Assembly (NCBI GenBank): GCA_020425885.1
Contig: JAGQRA010000370.1
Span: forward strand, 1-16,598
Direction: 5' to 3'
DNA length: 16,598 nt
Source: Planctomycetota bacterium
GTDB lineage: Bacteria; Planctomycetota; UBA1135; UBA2386
A program made the translations under genes and the position numbers. This document shows positions 1 to 8,877 of this stretch, piece after piece; position 1 is the first letter of the stretch, and each line of letters opens with the position of its first letter. The notes under the pieces are model-generated. The model searched no databases. It worked only from the letters and a program-made list of their open reading frames with translations, and was not told where the DNA came from.

Positions 1-101
1 CCGCCGGCTCAAGTGGAGGGGTGGACCCTTCAGGCGAGCGCGGCGGTCCGCGACATTTCAACGAACAGATCGCTGCAGAGGACGTCGCAGAAGACGGATT
101 C

Positions 102-108
102 AGGAGAG
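102..108 (+). promoter_or_regulatory. Shine-Dalgarno of groEL
   Basis: AGGAGAG sits six bases before the ATG at 115 and decides that start against the longer open frame beginning at 13. Confidence 0.75.
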
Positions 109-114
109 AGTTCA

Positions 115-1788
115 ATGGGCGCGAAGAATATCGCCTTCGACACTGAGGCCCGTGAGGCCATTCGCCGCGGCGTCAAGAAGCTCGCCCGCGCGGTCAAGGT
201 CACCCTCGGCCCGCGCGGCCGCAATGTCATCATCGAGAAGTCGTTCGGCAGCCCGACCGTCACCAAGGACGGCGTGACGGTCGCCAAGGAGATCGAGCTC
301 GAGGGCAAGTACGAGAACCTCGGCGCCCAGCTCGTCAAGGAAGTCGCGAGCAAGACGTCGGACGTCGCCGGTGACGGCACGACGACGGCGACCGTGCTCG
401 CCGAGGCCATCTTCGAGGAAGGCATCAAGAACGTCACCGCCGGCGCCAATCCGGTCGGCATCAAGCGCGGCATCGAGAAGGCGGTCGCCAAGGTCGTCGA
501 GTCGATCCAGAAGGTGAAGATCGACGTCAAGGGCAAGAAGGAGATCGCCCAGGTCGGCTCGATCGCGGCCAACAACGACGAGGAGATCGGCAAGATCCTC
601 GCCGACGCGATGGAGCACGTCGGCCAGGACGGCGTCATCACGGTCGAAGAGGGCAAGAGCCTGTCGACCGAGGTCCGCGTCGTCGAGGGCATGCAGTTCG
701 ACAAGGGCTACCTGTCGCCGCACTTCGTCACCAACCAGGACAAGATGGAGTGCGAGCTCGAGAACCCGTGGATCCTCGTCCACGAGAAGAAGATCGGCAA
801 CATCAAGGACATGCTGCCGCTGCTCGAGAAGATCGCGCAGAGCAGCCGTCCGCTGCTGATCATCGCCGAGGACATCGAGGGCGAGGCGCTCGCGACGCTG
901 GTCGTGAACAAGCTCCGCGGCACGTTCAAGTGCTGCGCGGTGAAGGCCCCCGGCTTCGGTGACCGCCGCAAGGCCATGCTCGAGGACATCGCGATCGTCA
1001 CCGGCGGCAAGGCGATCTTCGAGGACCTCGGCATCAGCCTCGAGTCGCTGACCACCGCCGAGCTCGGCTCGGCCAAGAAGGTCGTCGTCGGCAAGGACGA
1101 GTGCACGATCATCGAGGGCGCCGGCAAGCCGAAGGACACCAAGGCCCGCATGGAGCAGATCAAGGCCGAGATCGAGCGCACGACCTCGGACTACGACATC
1201 GAGAAGCTCCAGGAGCGCCTCGCCAAGCTCGCCGGCGGTGTCGCCCAGATCATGGTCGGCGCCGCCACCGAAGCCGAGATGAAGGAGAAGAAGGCTCGCG
1301 TCGAGGACGCCCTGCACGCCACCCGCGCCGCGGTCGCCGAGGGCATCGTCGCCGGCGGTGGCGTCGCCCTGCTGCGCGCCGCCGAGGCACTCGATGGCCT
1401 GAAGCTGTCCGGCGACGAGCGCATCGGTGCCAACATCGTCAAGCGCGCCCTCGAGGCGCCGATGCGGCAGATCGCGGTCAACGCCGGCATCGACGGCTCG
1501 ATCGTGGTGCAGACCGTGCGCGCCAACAAGGACCCGAAGTGGGGCTACAACGCCGCGACCGACGTCTACGAGGACATGATCAAGGTCGGCGTCATCGACC
1601 CGGCGAAGGTCACCTGCGCCGCGCTGCAGAACGCGGCATCGGTCGCGACCCTGCTGCTGACCACCGAGGCCCTGATCTCCACCGTCCCCGAGAAGAAGCC
1701 CGCCGGCGGCGATGGCCACGACCATGGCGACATGGGTGGCATGGGCGGTATGGGTGGAATGGGCGGTATGGGCGGCATGGGCTTCTGA
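115..1788 (+). CDS. groEL: 60-kDa chaperonin GroEL
   Basis: Cytosolic ATP-dependent group I chaperonin that folds proteins inside a double-ring cage with GroES. The 557-aa product is full length and collinear with the family. It shows LGPRGRNV (31-38), the ATP-site GDGTTT (86-91, with Asp87 at the E. coli position), the [10 protein letters not shown] loop and a C-terminal GGM repeat tail. The start is chosen because AGGAGAG lies at 102-108 before the ATG and the protein then begins MGAKNIAF, as family members do; in-frame codons upstream look non-coding. The tail has a small His/Asp patch (GDGHDHGDM) before the GGM repeats. No groES is visible in the 114 bases upstream, so it may lie outside the window or elsewhere. 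Identification is certain; whether it is the main or a paralogous GroEL cannot be told. Confidence 0.98.
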   Translation: MGAKNIAFDTEAREAIRRGVKKLARAVKVTLGPRGRNVIIEKSFGSPTVTKDGVTVAKEIELEGKYENLGAQLVKEVASKTSDVAGDGTTTATVLAEAIFEEGIKNVTAGANPVGIKRGIEKAVAKVVESIQKVKIDVKGKKEIAQVGSIAANNDEEIGKILADAMEHVGQDGVITVEEGKSLSTEVRVVEGMQFDKGYLSPHFVTNQDKMECELENPWILVHEKKIGNIKDMLPLLEKIAQSSRPLLIIAEDIEGEALATLVVNKLRGTFKCCAVKAPGFGDRRKAMLEDIAIVTGGKAIFEDLGISLESLTTAELGSAKKVVVGKDECTIIEGAGKPKDTKARMEQIKAEIERTTSDYDIEKLQERLAKLAGGVAQIMVGAATEAEMKEKKARVEDALHATRAAVAEGIVAGGGVALLRAAEALDGLKLSGDERIGANIVKRALEAPMRQIAVNAGIDGSIVVQTVRANKDPKWGYNAATDVYEDMIKVGVIDPAKVTCAALQNAASVATLLLTTEALISTVPEKKPAGGDGHDHGDMGGMGGMGGMGGMGGMGF

Positions 1789-1795
1789 GCGATCG

Positions 1796-1814
1796 CTCGC
1801 CCGCTGCGCGGGCG
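1796..1814 (+). repeat. Short perfect hairpin after groEL
   Basis: Eight-base arms TCGCCCGC and GCGGGCGA flank a three-base loop, starting eight bases after the groEL stop. No U-tract follows, so it is more likely an mRNA-end structure than a complete terminator. Confidence 0.5.
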
Positions 1815-1888
1815 ACCGCGCTCAGGACCTCGCTGCGCGCCGCGCGCGCCGCTCCGGTTCTGAGCGATCGCTCGATCCCGAGCCCCCG

Positions 1889-1930
1889 AACGGCCCGGCG
1901 GCGCACTGGCGTTGCCGGGCCGTTCTCGTT
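1889..1930 (+). terminator. Rho-independent-like terminator after groEL
   Basis: Perfect 11-base arms AACGGCCCGGC (1889-1899) and GCCGGGCCGTT (1914-1924) enclose a 14-base loop and are followed by a short pyrimidine-rich CTCGTT. The position between groEL and the next gene on the same strand fits transcription termination. The U-tract is weak, as is common in GC-rich genomes. Confidence 0.75.
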
Positions 1931-1959
1931 ACCAGATGCCGACGATAGGATCGCGCGCG

Positions 1960-2226
1960 ATGACCTTGCCCTGCCGCGCGGGCTGCGGTGCCTGCTGCGT
2001 GGCTCCCTCGATCACGACGCCGTTCCGCGGCATGCCGCACGGCAAGCCCGCTGGTGAGCGTTGCGTCCACCTGACGCCGGCCAATCTCTGCGCCCTGTTC
2101 GGACACCCCGACCGACCGCAGTTCTGCAGCGATCTGAAGCCATCGCCGTCGATGTGCCGCGACACCGACTCCAATGCGCTCCGCATCCTGACCCGGCTCG
2201 AACTCGACACCCGCCCCGATCGTTGA
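1960..2226 (+). CDS. YkgJ-type cysteine-cluster protein
   Basis: Small (88 aa) cytosolic protein of the YkgJ/UPF0153 cysteine-cluster type, a family presumed to bind zinc or an iron-sulfur cluster, with no defined biochemical role. Eight cysteines are visible: C5, C9, C12 and C13 (the CxxxCxxCC block near the start), then C35, C44, C56 and C66, with the family-like stretches MPHGKPAGERC and LCALFG. The start at 1960 places AGGA (1946-1949) ten bases upstream and begins the protein right before the first cysteine block; a longer start at 1936 is possible. It lies after the groEL terminator, so it is probably not part of that operon, and it ends convergent with the FG-GAP gene at 2268. Confidence 0.8.
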   Translation: MTLPCRAGCGACCVAPSITTPFRGMPHGKPAGERCVHLTPANLCALFGHPDRPQFCSDLKPSPSMCRDTDSNALRILTRLELDTRPDR

Positions 2227-2242
2227 TCGCGGCGCGCCGCGA
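2227..2242. repeat. 16-base perfect palindrome between convergent genes
   Basis: TCGCGGCGCGCCGCGA starts immediately after the stop of the YkgJ-type gene and lies 26 bases from the stop of the convergent FG-GAP gene. It may act as a bidirectional transcript-end hairpin; there is no U-tract on either side. Confidence 0.4.
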
Positions 2243-2267
2243 CCGGGCATGAAGCAGCCGGCCTTAC

Positions 2268-4817
2268 CTACTCGACGACGACGAGGTGCTCGAGTGCCGA
2301 CAGCACGATCTGACCGCTCGGCTCGAACCACGCCGCCTGCAGCGGGAAGCGGATACGCGGCCAGGTCGGCGCCAGCGACAGCTGCCAGACGTTCTCCCCG
2401 CTGGCCGGCGCCGCTCCCAGGAACAGCGACCCCATCGTCGCCGGGTTGAGTCGCAGCAGTCCCCAGGGCGTCTGGGTGTTCTGCGGCAACCCATAGGCGA
2501 TGAACGCGAACGATCCCGGCTGCCCGCGCAGCAGGATGTGGCCCATGCGACCGGCCTGCGACGGCCCTAGTCGCTGCAGATGGACGGTGGTGTTCTTGAG
2601 GACCGCGGGATCCATGCCATCGCGCAACACCAGCACGTCGACGTCGCGATCGCGATCGATGTCCGCCGTCAGCAGGCCGGTCGATGCCGGCGTGCCGCGG
2701 TAGGGCATGGTCACGGGATTCGAGTAGCCCGCCCCGTTCCACGACATCGTCGCATCGAGCCCGTCCTCGCGGGCCAGCACGATTCGCGGCGCGGCTCCGA
2801 CCTGCACGACCGCCATGTCCCGGACCACGAAGTTGACTGCCGACACCGAGCCCAGGTTGACACTGGAGAAGGCCCCACCGCTCCAGCGCAGCGCCGACAG
2901 CCCGGCCTGACCGTCCCGCCGCAGCAGCACGTCGAGGTCGTCGTCACCGTCCAGGTCGGCGACGAGGCCGTGGTCGCCGACCGCGGTCGCCGGCACGGCG
3001 CCCGGCATCGCCACGAACCCCGTGGCATTGGCGACGAACAGTTTCGGCGCCACCCCACCGGTCGACAGCGCCAGCACATCGACCAGGCCATCCCCGGTGA
3101 AGTCCCCGCACAGCAGGCTCGACAGGGTCCACAGCTGCAGACCGGAAGGGAAGGCCCCGGGCCGATGCACGAGCACGCCGCCGACGTTTTCGTGCAGCTC
3201 GAGTTCGCCGGCGAAGGTGCCGAGGACGAGGCTGTCCCGCGCCCCGCCCCTCGAACAGGTCGCGACCGCGGCGATGGTGCCGGTCGCGGCGCCGGCGAAG
3301 CGGGTCGCGGTGTCGTCGACCCACGATCCCCCGGCCTGGGCGAGCACGGCGATCTGCGGCCCGATGCCGGCCCCGTTGCCGAATGCGATCAGGTCCCTGC
3401 GGCCCGGAACGCTCAAAGTCATCGGCAGCAACGCGGTCCAGGACGTTGCCGGCGACAGGTTCGGCACCACGGCGGCCGTCGTGACGGGTGAGAAGTCGCC
3501 AGAGCCATCGTTGTCGTGCACGATCCACTCGCCGTTCGGGTAGAGGCCGACGAAGTCCGGATCGTCGTTGCCGTCGCGGTCGACGATGGCGCCGACACAC
3601 GCCCCCGAGCGACGCGACGCAGGGAACCCGAGTCGCTCGACATCGAAATAGCCGGTCGATCGGTCGTGCAACAGCAGGCTGTCGGGACAGGTGCCACCGG
3701 ACACGATGTCGTCGTCGCCATCGCCCTCGACATCCCCCACGCCAAGACAGCGCCGGCCCTCGAAGGGACCGAGCAGCGTCAACGGCTCGCTGTTCGACGT
3801 GTTCGGAATCTGGCGCCCGATGAGCACGCCGCCGGTGCCGCGCAGGGCGAAGCCGAGCCGACCGTCGCTCTCGACGAACACGACATCCTGGGCGCCATCG
3901 TTGTCGATGTCCGCCGCCGCCATGTCGAGCACGCCGCTCAAGAGCAGCTGCTGGGCGACACCGGCGGTGGCGAAGGTGCCAGCCACGTTGAGCTTGACGA
4001 CCGGCGCAGTGGCCGCGTTTCCCGGTCGCGCGAAGATGATCTCGGGCAACGCGCTGTTCGCCAGGTCGACCGCCAGGACCGCGCCCGTCGACAAGCCCGC
4101 GATGCCGAACGCCGCCGGGACATCGAAGAACGTGCCGTTCTGGTTCCTGAACAACCGCGGCGGCAGGCTGTTGGTCGAACACAGCACGAGGTCGAGGTCG
4201 AGGTCGCCGTCGACATCGGCCATGGTCGCATGCGGTCGCTGGTAGCCGATGGCCGGCATCTGCGTCGCCGTCACATCGATGAAGCCGCCGCCGGCCTGCG
4301 CCGCGAGGTACTGCGGCGGCACGCCCTCGAGCAGGACGATCAGATCGTCGAGCAGGTTGCCGTCGAGGTCGCCGGCGAAGATATCGACACCCGAGGCCGC
4401 GGGCAGCGTCGGCCACGGCCGCGGCAGGACCCGACTCAGGCCGCCGCTGCCATCGCCACGCAACAGGTCGATGTCGCCGTTGCTCCAGACGACGGCAAGG
4501 TCGGGAAACCCATCCCGCGAAGCGTCGAGGCGACCGACCGCGAACGCGCGTAGCACCGGAGCCGTCGTCAGGCCTAGCGGCAATTCAGCAGTCCGCTCGT
4601 AGCGACCGGTGGCCGCGTCCTGCAACAGCACCTCGACGGCGTTCTGCCGCAGCCGCACGATGTCGAGGAAGGTATCGCCGTTCATGTCGACGAACTCGGT
4701 CTGCACCAACGCCCCGCGCGGCTCGGGCAGCCAGCCGACGTCATGGCTGAAGCCCGCCTGACCGGGCAGCAGACCGGCCAGAACGGCGACGACAGCGGTT
4801 CGGGCGAACATCGACAT
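2268..4817 (-). CDS. Exported FG-GAP/VCBS repeat propeller protein
   Basis: Predicted exported 849-aa protein with an N-terminal signal peptide (MSMFARTAVVAVLAGLLPGQA) and about ten FG-GAP/VCBS calcium-binding-type repeats, recognisable from motifs such as DMNGDTFLDIV, GDLDGNLLDDLIV, ADVDGDLDLDLVL, ADIDNDGAQDVVF, GDFTGDGLVDVLA and ADIDRDRDVDVLV. These normally form an integrin-alpha-like beta-propeller used for adhesion or binding, or as a scaffold. The last ~100 residues (ending SGQIVLSALEHLVVVE) resemble the C-terminal cap seen in other secreted proteins of the same genome. The start at 4817 is chosen because it begins the signal peptide; an ATG two codons later (4811) is equally possible and no clear Shine-Dalgarno is seen. 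It is transcribed divergently from the WDG-repeat gene at 5079. The ligand is unknown. Confidence 0.85.
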   Translation of the reverse strand: MSMFARTAVVAVLAGLLPGQAGFSHDVGWLPEPRGALVQTEFVDMNGDTFLDIVRLRQNAVEVLLQDAATGRYERTAELPLGLTTAPVLRAFAVGRLDASRDGFPDLAVVWSNGDIDLLRGDGSGGLSRVLPRPWPTLPAASGVDIFAGDLDGNLLDDLIVLLEGVPPQYLAAQAGGGFIDVTATQMPAIGYQRPHATMADVDGDLDLDLVLCSTNSLPPRLFRNQNGTFFDVPAAFGIAGLSTGAVLAVDLANSALPEIIFARPGNAATAPVVKLNVAGTFATAGVAQQLLLSGVLDMAAADIDNDGAQDVVFVESDGRLGFALRGTGGVLIGRQIPNTSNSEPLTLLGPFEGRRCLGVGDVEGDGDDDIVSGGTCPDSLLLHDRSTGYFDVERLGFPASRRSGACVGAIVDRDGNDDPDFVGLYPNGEWIVHDNDGSGDFSPVTTAAVVPNLSPATSWTALLPMTLSVPGRRDLIAFGNGAGIGPQIAVLAQAGGSWVDDTATRFAGAATGTIAAVATCSRGGARDSLVLGTFAGELELHENVGGVLVHRPGAFPSGLQLWTLSSLLCGDFTGDGLVDVLALSTGGVAPKLFVANATGFVAMPGAVPATAVGDHGLVADLDGDDDLDVLLRRDGQAGLSALRWSGGAFSSVNLGSVSAVNFVVRDMAVVQVGAAPRIVLAREDGLDATMSWNGAGYSNPVTMPYRGTPASTGLLTADIDRDRDVDVLVLRDGMDPAVLKNTTVHLQRLGPSQAGRMGHILLRGQPGSFAFIAYGLPQNTQTPWGLLRLNPATMGSLFLGAAPASGENVWQLSLAPTWPRIRFPLQAAWFEPSGQIVLSALEHLVVVE

Positions 4818-5078
4818 GACGGACCAAGGATAACGCGCGGCAGGATCCTGCTGATTGCCCACGCGTCCGCTTTCGCCGGCCCCGATGGCCATTGCATCAA
4901 GTGCGGCCGTCATCGGGCCGCTGCCGCCGGAGCTTCCGCTTCACCGCGTCGACGGCACCGACCGCAAGCAGCCGGTCGCATCGGTCCAGACGAAATGTGG
5001 ATCCCGACCGTACCCACGCGCCCGTGTTCGCCTAGAGTCGGCACCCTCTCGCGCTCCACCCTCTTCCCCGAGGTTGTC
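4818..5078. other. Intergenic region between divergent exported-protein genes
   Basis: This 261-base stretch separates two divergently transcribed exported-protein genes and must carry their promoters. I see no convincing -35/-10 pair, inverted repeat or small gene in it. GAGG at 5070-5073 is the likely ribosome binding site for the gene starting at 5079. Confidence 0.5.
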
Positions 5079-7040
5079 ATGCGTCCAGCGCTTGCCGTCC
5101 GGGTGGTCCTGACCACCCTGCCCCTCTCCGCCTGCCTGATCGGCCAGGCGACACCGACCTACGTCACGTCCAGCGAGAACTACGCATATGGCGTGATGAC
5201 CTACGACCAGGTCCGTGACCGGCTGGTCGTCGGCACCGCATCACGAGCGCTGTGGGAGTGGGACGGAACGTACTGGGCCAAGGCCCAACCGGAGCTCAGC
5301 CACCGCCCGCAGGCCGCCCTCTACGATGCCGCCCGAGGCCGCGTCTTCTTCGTCTCGGCACCGGACCTGGTCGAGTACGACGGTCACGCGCTGATCGAAC
5401 ACCCGTTGCCGGGTCCAGCCAACGCGCCCGCCGTCACGTCGGTGACCGCCGATACCGGCCGCGGTCGCCTCGTCTTGATCCGCCCGAACGGGATCATCGA
5501 CACATCGGTCTTCGAATGGGATGGCAGCACGTGGACACCGGTCAGCGCGCCGCCGACCGGCCGGCTCATGCGCACCGCTGCCTACGACGCGGCGCGAGGT
5601 GTCACCGTCGTGATGGCCGCGGTGCCTGGCACCTTCCCGGCCGATGAGACCTGGGAGTACGACGGCAGCACCTGGTCGATGCGGCTGGCCGGCGTCGATC
5701 AGCGCGACGCCATCTGCTACGACCCGGTCGGGCAGCGTGTGATCTCGACCGGGCAGGTGACGAAGGCATGGAACGGCGCCACCTGGCAGCAGGTCGGCAA
5801 TGGCTCGGCGCTGCCGCTGAACGGCACGCTCAGCACCGGCGCCGATCCGGCGCACCAACAGCTGTTCGGCTTCAGCGCGATCGCCGCCGGCAACCCGATC
5901 TGGAGCTGGGACGGCAGCATCTGGAGCCAGGTGCTGAGCGGGCCATACCCGCAGTTCGGCGCCTTCAAGAGCGTCCACGATCCGATCCGTGGCCGAACGG
6001 TGATGCTCGGAGATCGCCACTTCGAGTGGGACGGCGCGAGTTGGTTCGAATACCCGACCACCGCTGGCCCGGCGTTTCCGATCACCGGCGTCTTCGCGTT
6101 CGACGAGGCCCGCGGCGAGGTCGTCGTGGTCGGCGGCGGCACCTCGACCGAGACCTGGGTCTGGCGCAACGGCAGCTGGCGGCTGGCCGCGACCAACGGG
6201 CCGAACACCTCCTACCGCCCTGCGATCTGCTACGACCCGGTCCGCCAACGCGTGGTCTTGCTCGGCGACGGCAACAGCTGGGCGGTGCAGCATTGGGAGT
6301 GGGACGGCATCGCCTGGACGCTCGTCGCGGCCTCGACCCCGGTCGGTTCACCGGGCGTCGCCGGCTACGACCGGGTGCGCTCGCGCCTCGTCGTCGTCGA
6401 CAGCAGCCTCCACACCTCGGAGTACGACGGCACCTCCTGGACCACCTTGCAGTCCGGCAGCCCGCTCGGCACCGAGATCGTCTGGGACGTCGTGCGACAG
6501 GCGCTGCAGATGAACGATGGCGGCCAGCGTTACGAATGGACCGGCACCGGCTGGCAGTGGCGCTTCGCCAGCAGCGGCCAGCTCGCCTACGACGTGCGCC
6601 GCAACGCGATGCTGGTCGTCGACTACAACTCGCTGCGCACCGAGACGACGCAACCGGCGACCGCCACCGACTACGGCAGCGGCTGCGGCGGTGCGACCAC
6701 CATCACTTCGTTGACGGCGTTCGGCCGCCCGCGCATCGGCGACCCGGCGGGACACATCGATCTGCGCGCCGAAGCGGCTCTGCAGCCGGCGCTGATCGCG
6801 TTCGCGTTCGCCACCGCCAACGTATCGATCGGCAACGGCTGCACGCTGCTGCTGCAAAACCCCGCGGCGGTGTCGCTGCAGCTCACCAATGCCAACGGTT
6901 GCGTGCATCATCCGATGCCGGTGCCGGCCTACCTCGGCCTGGTCGGTGTCACGATCCACGCCCAGGGCGCCGTGCTGGATCCGGCGTCGCCGGGCGGTTT
7001 CGGCCTGACCCAGGGCCTGACGCTCGTGCTCGGCCACTGA
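5079..7040 (+). CDS. Exported WDG-repeat (Kelch-like) propeller protein with C-terminal cap domain
   Basis: Predicted exported 653-aa protein. The N-terminus is a signal peptide; it contains LSAC at 16-19, which could be a lipobox, or cleavage may follow IGQA. About ten repeats of ~50 residues follow, each with a W/F-E-W-D-G-x-x-W core (WEWDGTYW, FEWDGSTW, WEYDGSTW, WSWDGSIW, FEWDGASW, WEWDGIAW) and a YDxxRxRxVVV strand, as in Kelch-like beta-propellers. Residues ~532-653 form a separate domain running from YGSGCGG to GLTQGLTLVLGH, which I recognise as a cap common in secreted Planctomycetota proteins. The start has GAGG five bases upstream and fits the signal peptide. It converges with the hydrolase gene 12 bases downstream. 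No catalytic motif is seen; a role in binding or at the cell surface is inferred. Confidence 0.85.
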   Translation: MRPALAVRVVLTTLPLSACLIGQATPTYVTSSENYAYGVMTYDQVRDRLVVGTASRALWEWDGTYWAKAQPELSHRPQAALYDAARGRVFFVSAPDLVEYDGHALIEHPLPGPANAPAVTSVTADTGRGRLVLIRPNGIIDTSVFEWDGSTWTPVSAPPTGRLMRTAAYDAARGVTVVMAAVPGTFPADETWEYDGSTWSMRLAGVDQRDAICYDPVGQRVISTGQVTKAWNGATWQQVGNGSALPLNGTLSTGADPAHQQLFGFSAIAAGNPIWSWDGSIWSQVLSGPYPQFGAFKSVHDPIRGRTVMLGDRHFEWDGASWFEYPTTAGPAFPITGVFAFDEARGEVVVVGGGTSTETWVWRNGSWRLAATNGPNTSYRPAICYDPVRQRVVLLGDGNSWAVQHWEWDGIAWTLVAASTPVGSPGVAGYDRVRSRLVVVDSSLHTSEYDGTSWTTLQSGSPLGTEIVWDVVRQALQMNDGGQRYEWTGTGWQWRFASSGQLAYDVRRNAMLVVDYNSLRTETTQPATATDYGSGCGGATTITSLTAFGRPRIGDPAGHIDLRAEAALQPALIAFAFATANVSIGNGCTLLLQNPAAVSLQLTNANGCVHHPMPVPAYLGLVGVTIHAQGAVLDPASPGGFGLTQGLTLVLGH

Positions 7041-7052
7041 TCGCGGCCGACC

Positions 7053-8417
7053 TCACCGACGCAGCATGCCGAGCAGCAGGTCGTGAACGTCGGTCGCCGC
7101 AACCCGATCCCGGGCCAGCTGCCGGTCGCTGCACAGCAACACCGGGCCGGCCTCGTCGTCCTCGAACAGGCGACCATGGCTGCCCATGACCTGTGATGGA
7201 TCGGTCGGGATCACGTCCATCAGGTAGCGGAAGCCGAGCATCTTCTTCGCCAGGGTCTTCGCCACCTTGAGCCTGGGGAATCGGATCGCGGGATCGACGA
7301 ACAGCTCCGCCGGGTCGTAGCCCGGCTTGCGATGGATGTCGACCGTGGGCGCGAAGTCCGGTCGCCTGGCCTCGTCGAGCCAGTAGTGATAGGCGAACCA
7401 GCAGCCCGGCTCGGCGATGCAGACCAGCTCGCCGCTGCGGTCGTGGTCGATGCCGAGTTCGCGTTGCTGAGCGCGATCGAGCACGCGCGCGACCCCGTCG
7501 GTCGCCTGCAGCAGCGCGCGGACGCGCGCCTGATCGGCGCTGTCGCGGATGTAGACATGGGCGCACTGGTGATCGGCGACGACGAACGCGCGCGATGCGC
7601 CGCAGTCGAGCAGCTGGCCGTGACTCGTCTCCTGCACCCGCAGCAGACCCTGGTCGTGCAGCAGGCGATTGAGGAACACCGGTCGTTCGGCCTGCTCGAT
7701 GCCGTACTCCGACAATACGACGACGTGCGCCTTCCGTTCGCGTGCCGCCTCGATCAGCCGCGCGCATTCGGCGTCGAGTTCTGCGACCGCCCGCTGGCTG
7801 CGCGGGTCGTCGGGGCCGAAACGCTGGTGGTCGTAGTCGAGGTGTGGCAGGTAGACGAGCATCAGCTCGGGATCGTGGCGCCGCAGCACCGCGAGTGCCG
7901 AGGACGTGATCCAACGCGTGCTGGCGATGCCGGCGCGCGGGCCCCAGAAGTCGAACAACGGGAACGGGCCGAGCTCCTGCTGCAGTTGCTGTTGCAGCTC
8001 CGGCGGCTCACTGTAGAGGCCCGGCTTCTTCAGCCCGTCGGCGTGGTACTCCGGCCGCGGCGTCACGCTCCAGTCGACCGTCGGCGCATACATGTTGTAC
8101 CACCAGAACATCTTCGCCGTGCGCGCACCGAGCTCGCGCCGCGCGATCTCGTAGAGCTTCTCGCCCTGCACGAGCTGGTTGCTCTGCCGCCAGAACATCA
8201 CCTGCGCCAGATCGCGGAAGTACCAGCCGTTGCCGACGACCCCGTGACCGGACGGCAGCAGCCCGGTCAGGAACGTCGCCTGCACCGAACAGGTGACGGC
8301 CGGGAACACGGTATCCAGCGGTGCGGCGAAGCCGTGATCGCCGAGCCCGCGCAGGACCGGCGCGTGCGCCAGGTCCCTGGGTCGCAGTCCGACGGCGATG
8401 ACGACGAGCAACTTCAT
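7053..8417 (-). CDS. Alkaline-phosphatase-superfamily nucleotide pyrophosphatase/phosphodiesterase-like protein
   Basis: A 454-aa protein with no signal peptide. It resembles the nucleotide pyrophosphatase/phosphodiesterase-type proteins of the alkaline phosphatase superfamily that accompany ebo (eustigmatophyte/bacterial operon) clusters. Visible blocks are FPAVTCSVQATFLTG (39-52, with Thr42 as likely nucleophile), LPSGHGVVGNGWYFRD (54-69), MFWWYNMY (103-110), SVTPRPEYHADG (117-128) and LPHLDYDHQRFGPDD (190-204, Asp/His metal ligands). Two canonical metal motifs are altered: the N-terminal DGL is VGL (9-11), and the SDHG-type motif is SEYG (236-239). No other ebo gene is next to it, so pathway membership is uncertain. 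The start at 8417 matches the family N-terminus, with no clear Shine-Dalgarno. Confidence 0.8.
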   Translation of the reverse strand: MKLLVVIAVGLRPRDLAHAPVLRGLGDHGFAAPLDTVFPAVTCSVQATFLTGLLPSGHGVVGNGWYFRDLAQVMFWRQSNQLVQGEKLYEIARRELGARTAKMFWWYNMYAPTVDWSVTPRPEYHADGLKKPGLYSEPPELQQQLQQELGPFPLFDFWGPRAGIASTRWITSSALAVLRRHDPELMLVYLPHLDYDHQRFGPDDPRSQRAVAELDAECARLIEAARERKAHVVVLSEYGIEQAERPVFLNRLLHDQGLLRVQETSHGQLLDCGASRAFVVADHQCAHVYIRDSADQARVRALLQATDGVARVLDRAQQRELGIDHDRSGELVCIAEPGCWFAYHYWLDEARRPDFAPTVDIHRKPGYDPAELFVDPAIRFPRLKVAKTLAKKMLGFRYLMDVIPTDPSQVMGSHGRLFEDDEAGPVLLCSDRQLARDRVAATDVHDLLLGMLRR

Positions 8418-8422
8418 CGGGT

Positions 8423-8450
8423 GTGGTGTACGGAACCGGGGTCACACCAC
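8423..8450. repeat. Inverted repeat upstream of the hydrolase gene
   Basis: GTGGTGT (8423-8429) and ACACCAC (8444-8450) are perfect inverted arms around 14 bases, with an inner ACC/GGT that could extend the stem. It lies 6-33 bases before the hydrolase start and after the gene at 8487. It could be a terminator for the upstream gene, an operator, or a REP-like element. Confidence 0.4.
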
Positions 8451-8486
8451 AACTGTCCGTTCGCCGCGTGGCGCGATGCCGGCACG

Positions 8487-8852
8487 CTACACGCCATCGA
8501 CACCTGCCCATCGATCGCGTCCCTTCCAGAACGGGCATGTCGGGCAAGCCTCGCCATCCGGGTAGTCGATCCCCTCCTCGTGCGGACACCCGATGATGCC
8601 TGGACTCATCACAACGGTTCGCACACCTCGCCGCAGGAGCATCTGGACAATCTCCATCTCGATCGTCGCATCCTGACGAATGTCGCCTCGGCCGACGGTC
8701 CAGCGCTCGAGTTCATCGGCATCGGCCCCGTCGGCCAGGATGATCCCGACCGCCACCTTGGTCGCGATCTGGTCGGTGGGTCCATAGAGGGCGATGGTCG
8801 CAAGGGGATACCCTCTGAATCCTCGCCTGGACTTCTTTCTCAGCTGCTGCAT
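8487..8852 (-). CDS. Conserved small Cys/His-motif protein of unknown function
   Basis: A 121-aa cytosolic protein that I recognise only as a conserved hypothetical type. A basic N-terminus (KKSRRGFRG) precedes YPLATIALYGP (15-25), TKVAVGI (31-37) and the distinctive C-terminal CPHEEGIDYPDGEACPTCPF (89-108). C89, H91, C103 and C106 could form a metal site, which is inference. The chosen ATG at 8852 has no clear Shine-Dalgarno, and the frame is open further upstream. It sits between a YciI-like gene and the hydrolase gene on the same strand. Its small size and setting next to a cassette array are compatible with a former cassette gene, but no complete attC borders it. Confidence 0.65.
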   Translation of the reverse strand: MQQLRKKSRRGFRGYPLATIALYGPTDQIATKVAVGIILADGADADELERWTVGRGDIRQDATIEMEIVQMLLRRGVRTVVMSPGIIGCPHEEGIDYPDGEACPTCPFWKGRDRWAGVDGV

Positions 8853-8877
8853 CGGATCAAGGGCAGCACAGCGCGCC

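Noticed and set aside
112..1725. 537-aa open frame antisense to groEL
   Set aside because: Composition-driven shadow of a highly conserved gene; the product is a low-complexity Asp/Leu/Arg/Val-rich string with no recognisable domain.
2580..4553. Long plus-strand frames opposite the FG-GAP gene
   Set aside because: Shadow frames caused by GC-rich third positions; the translations are Arg/His/Asp-rich and featureless.
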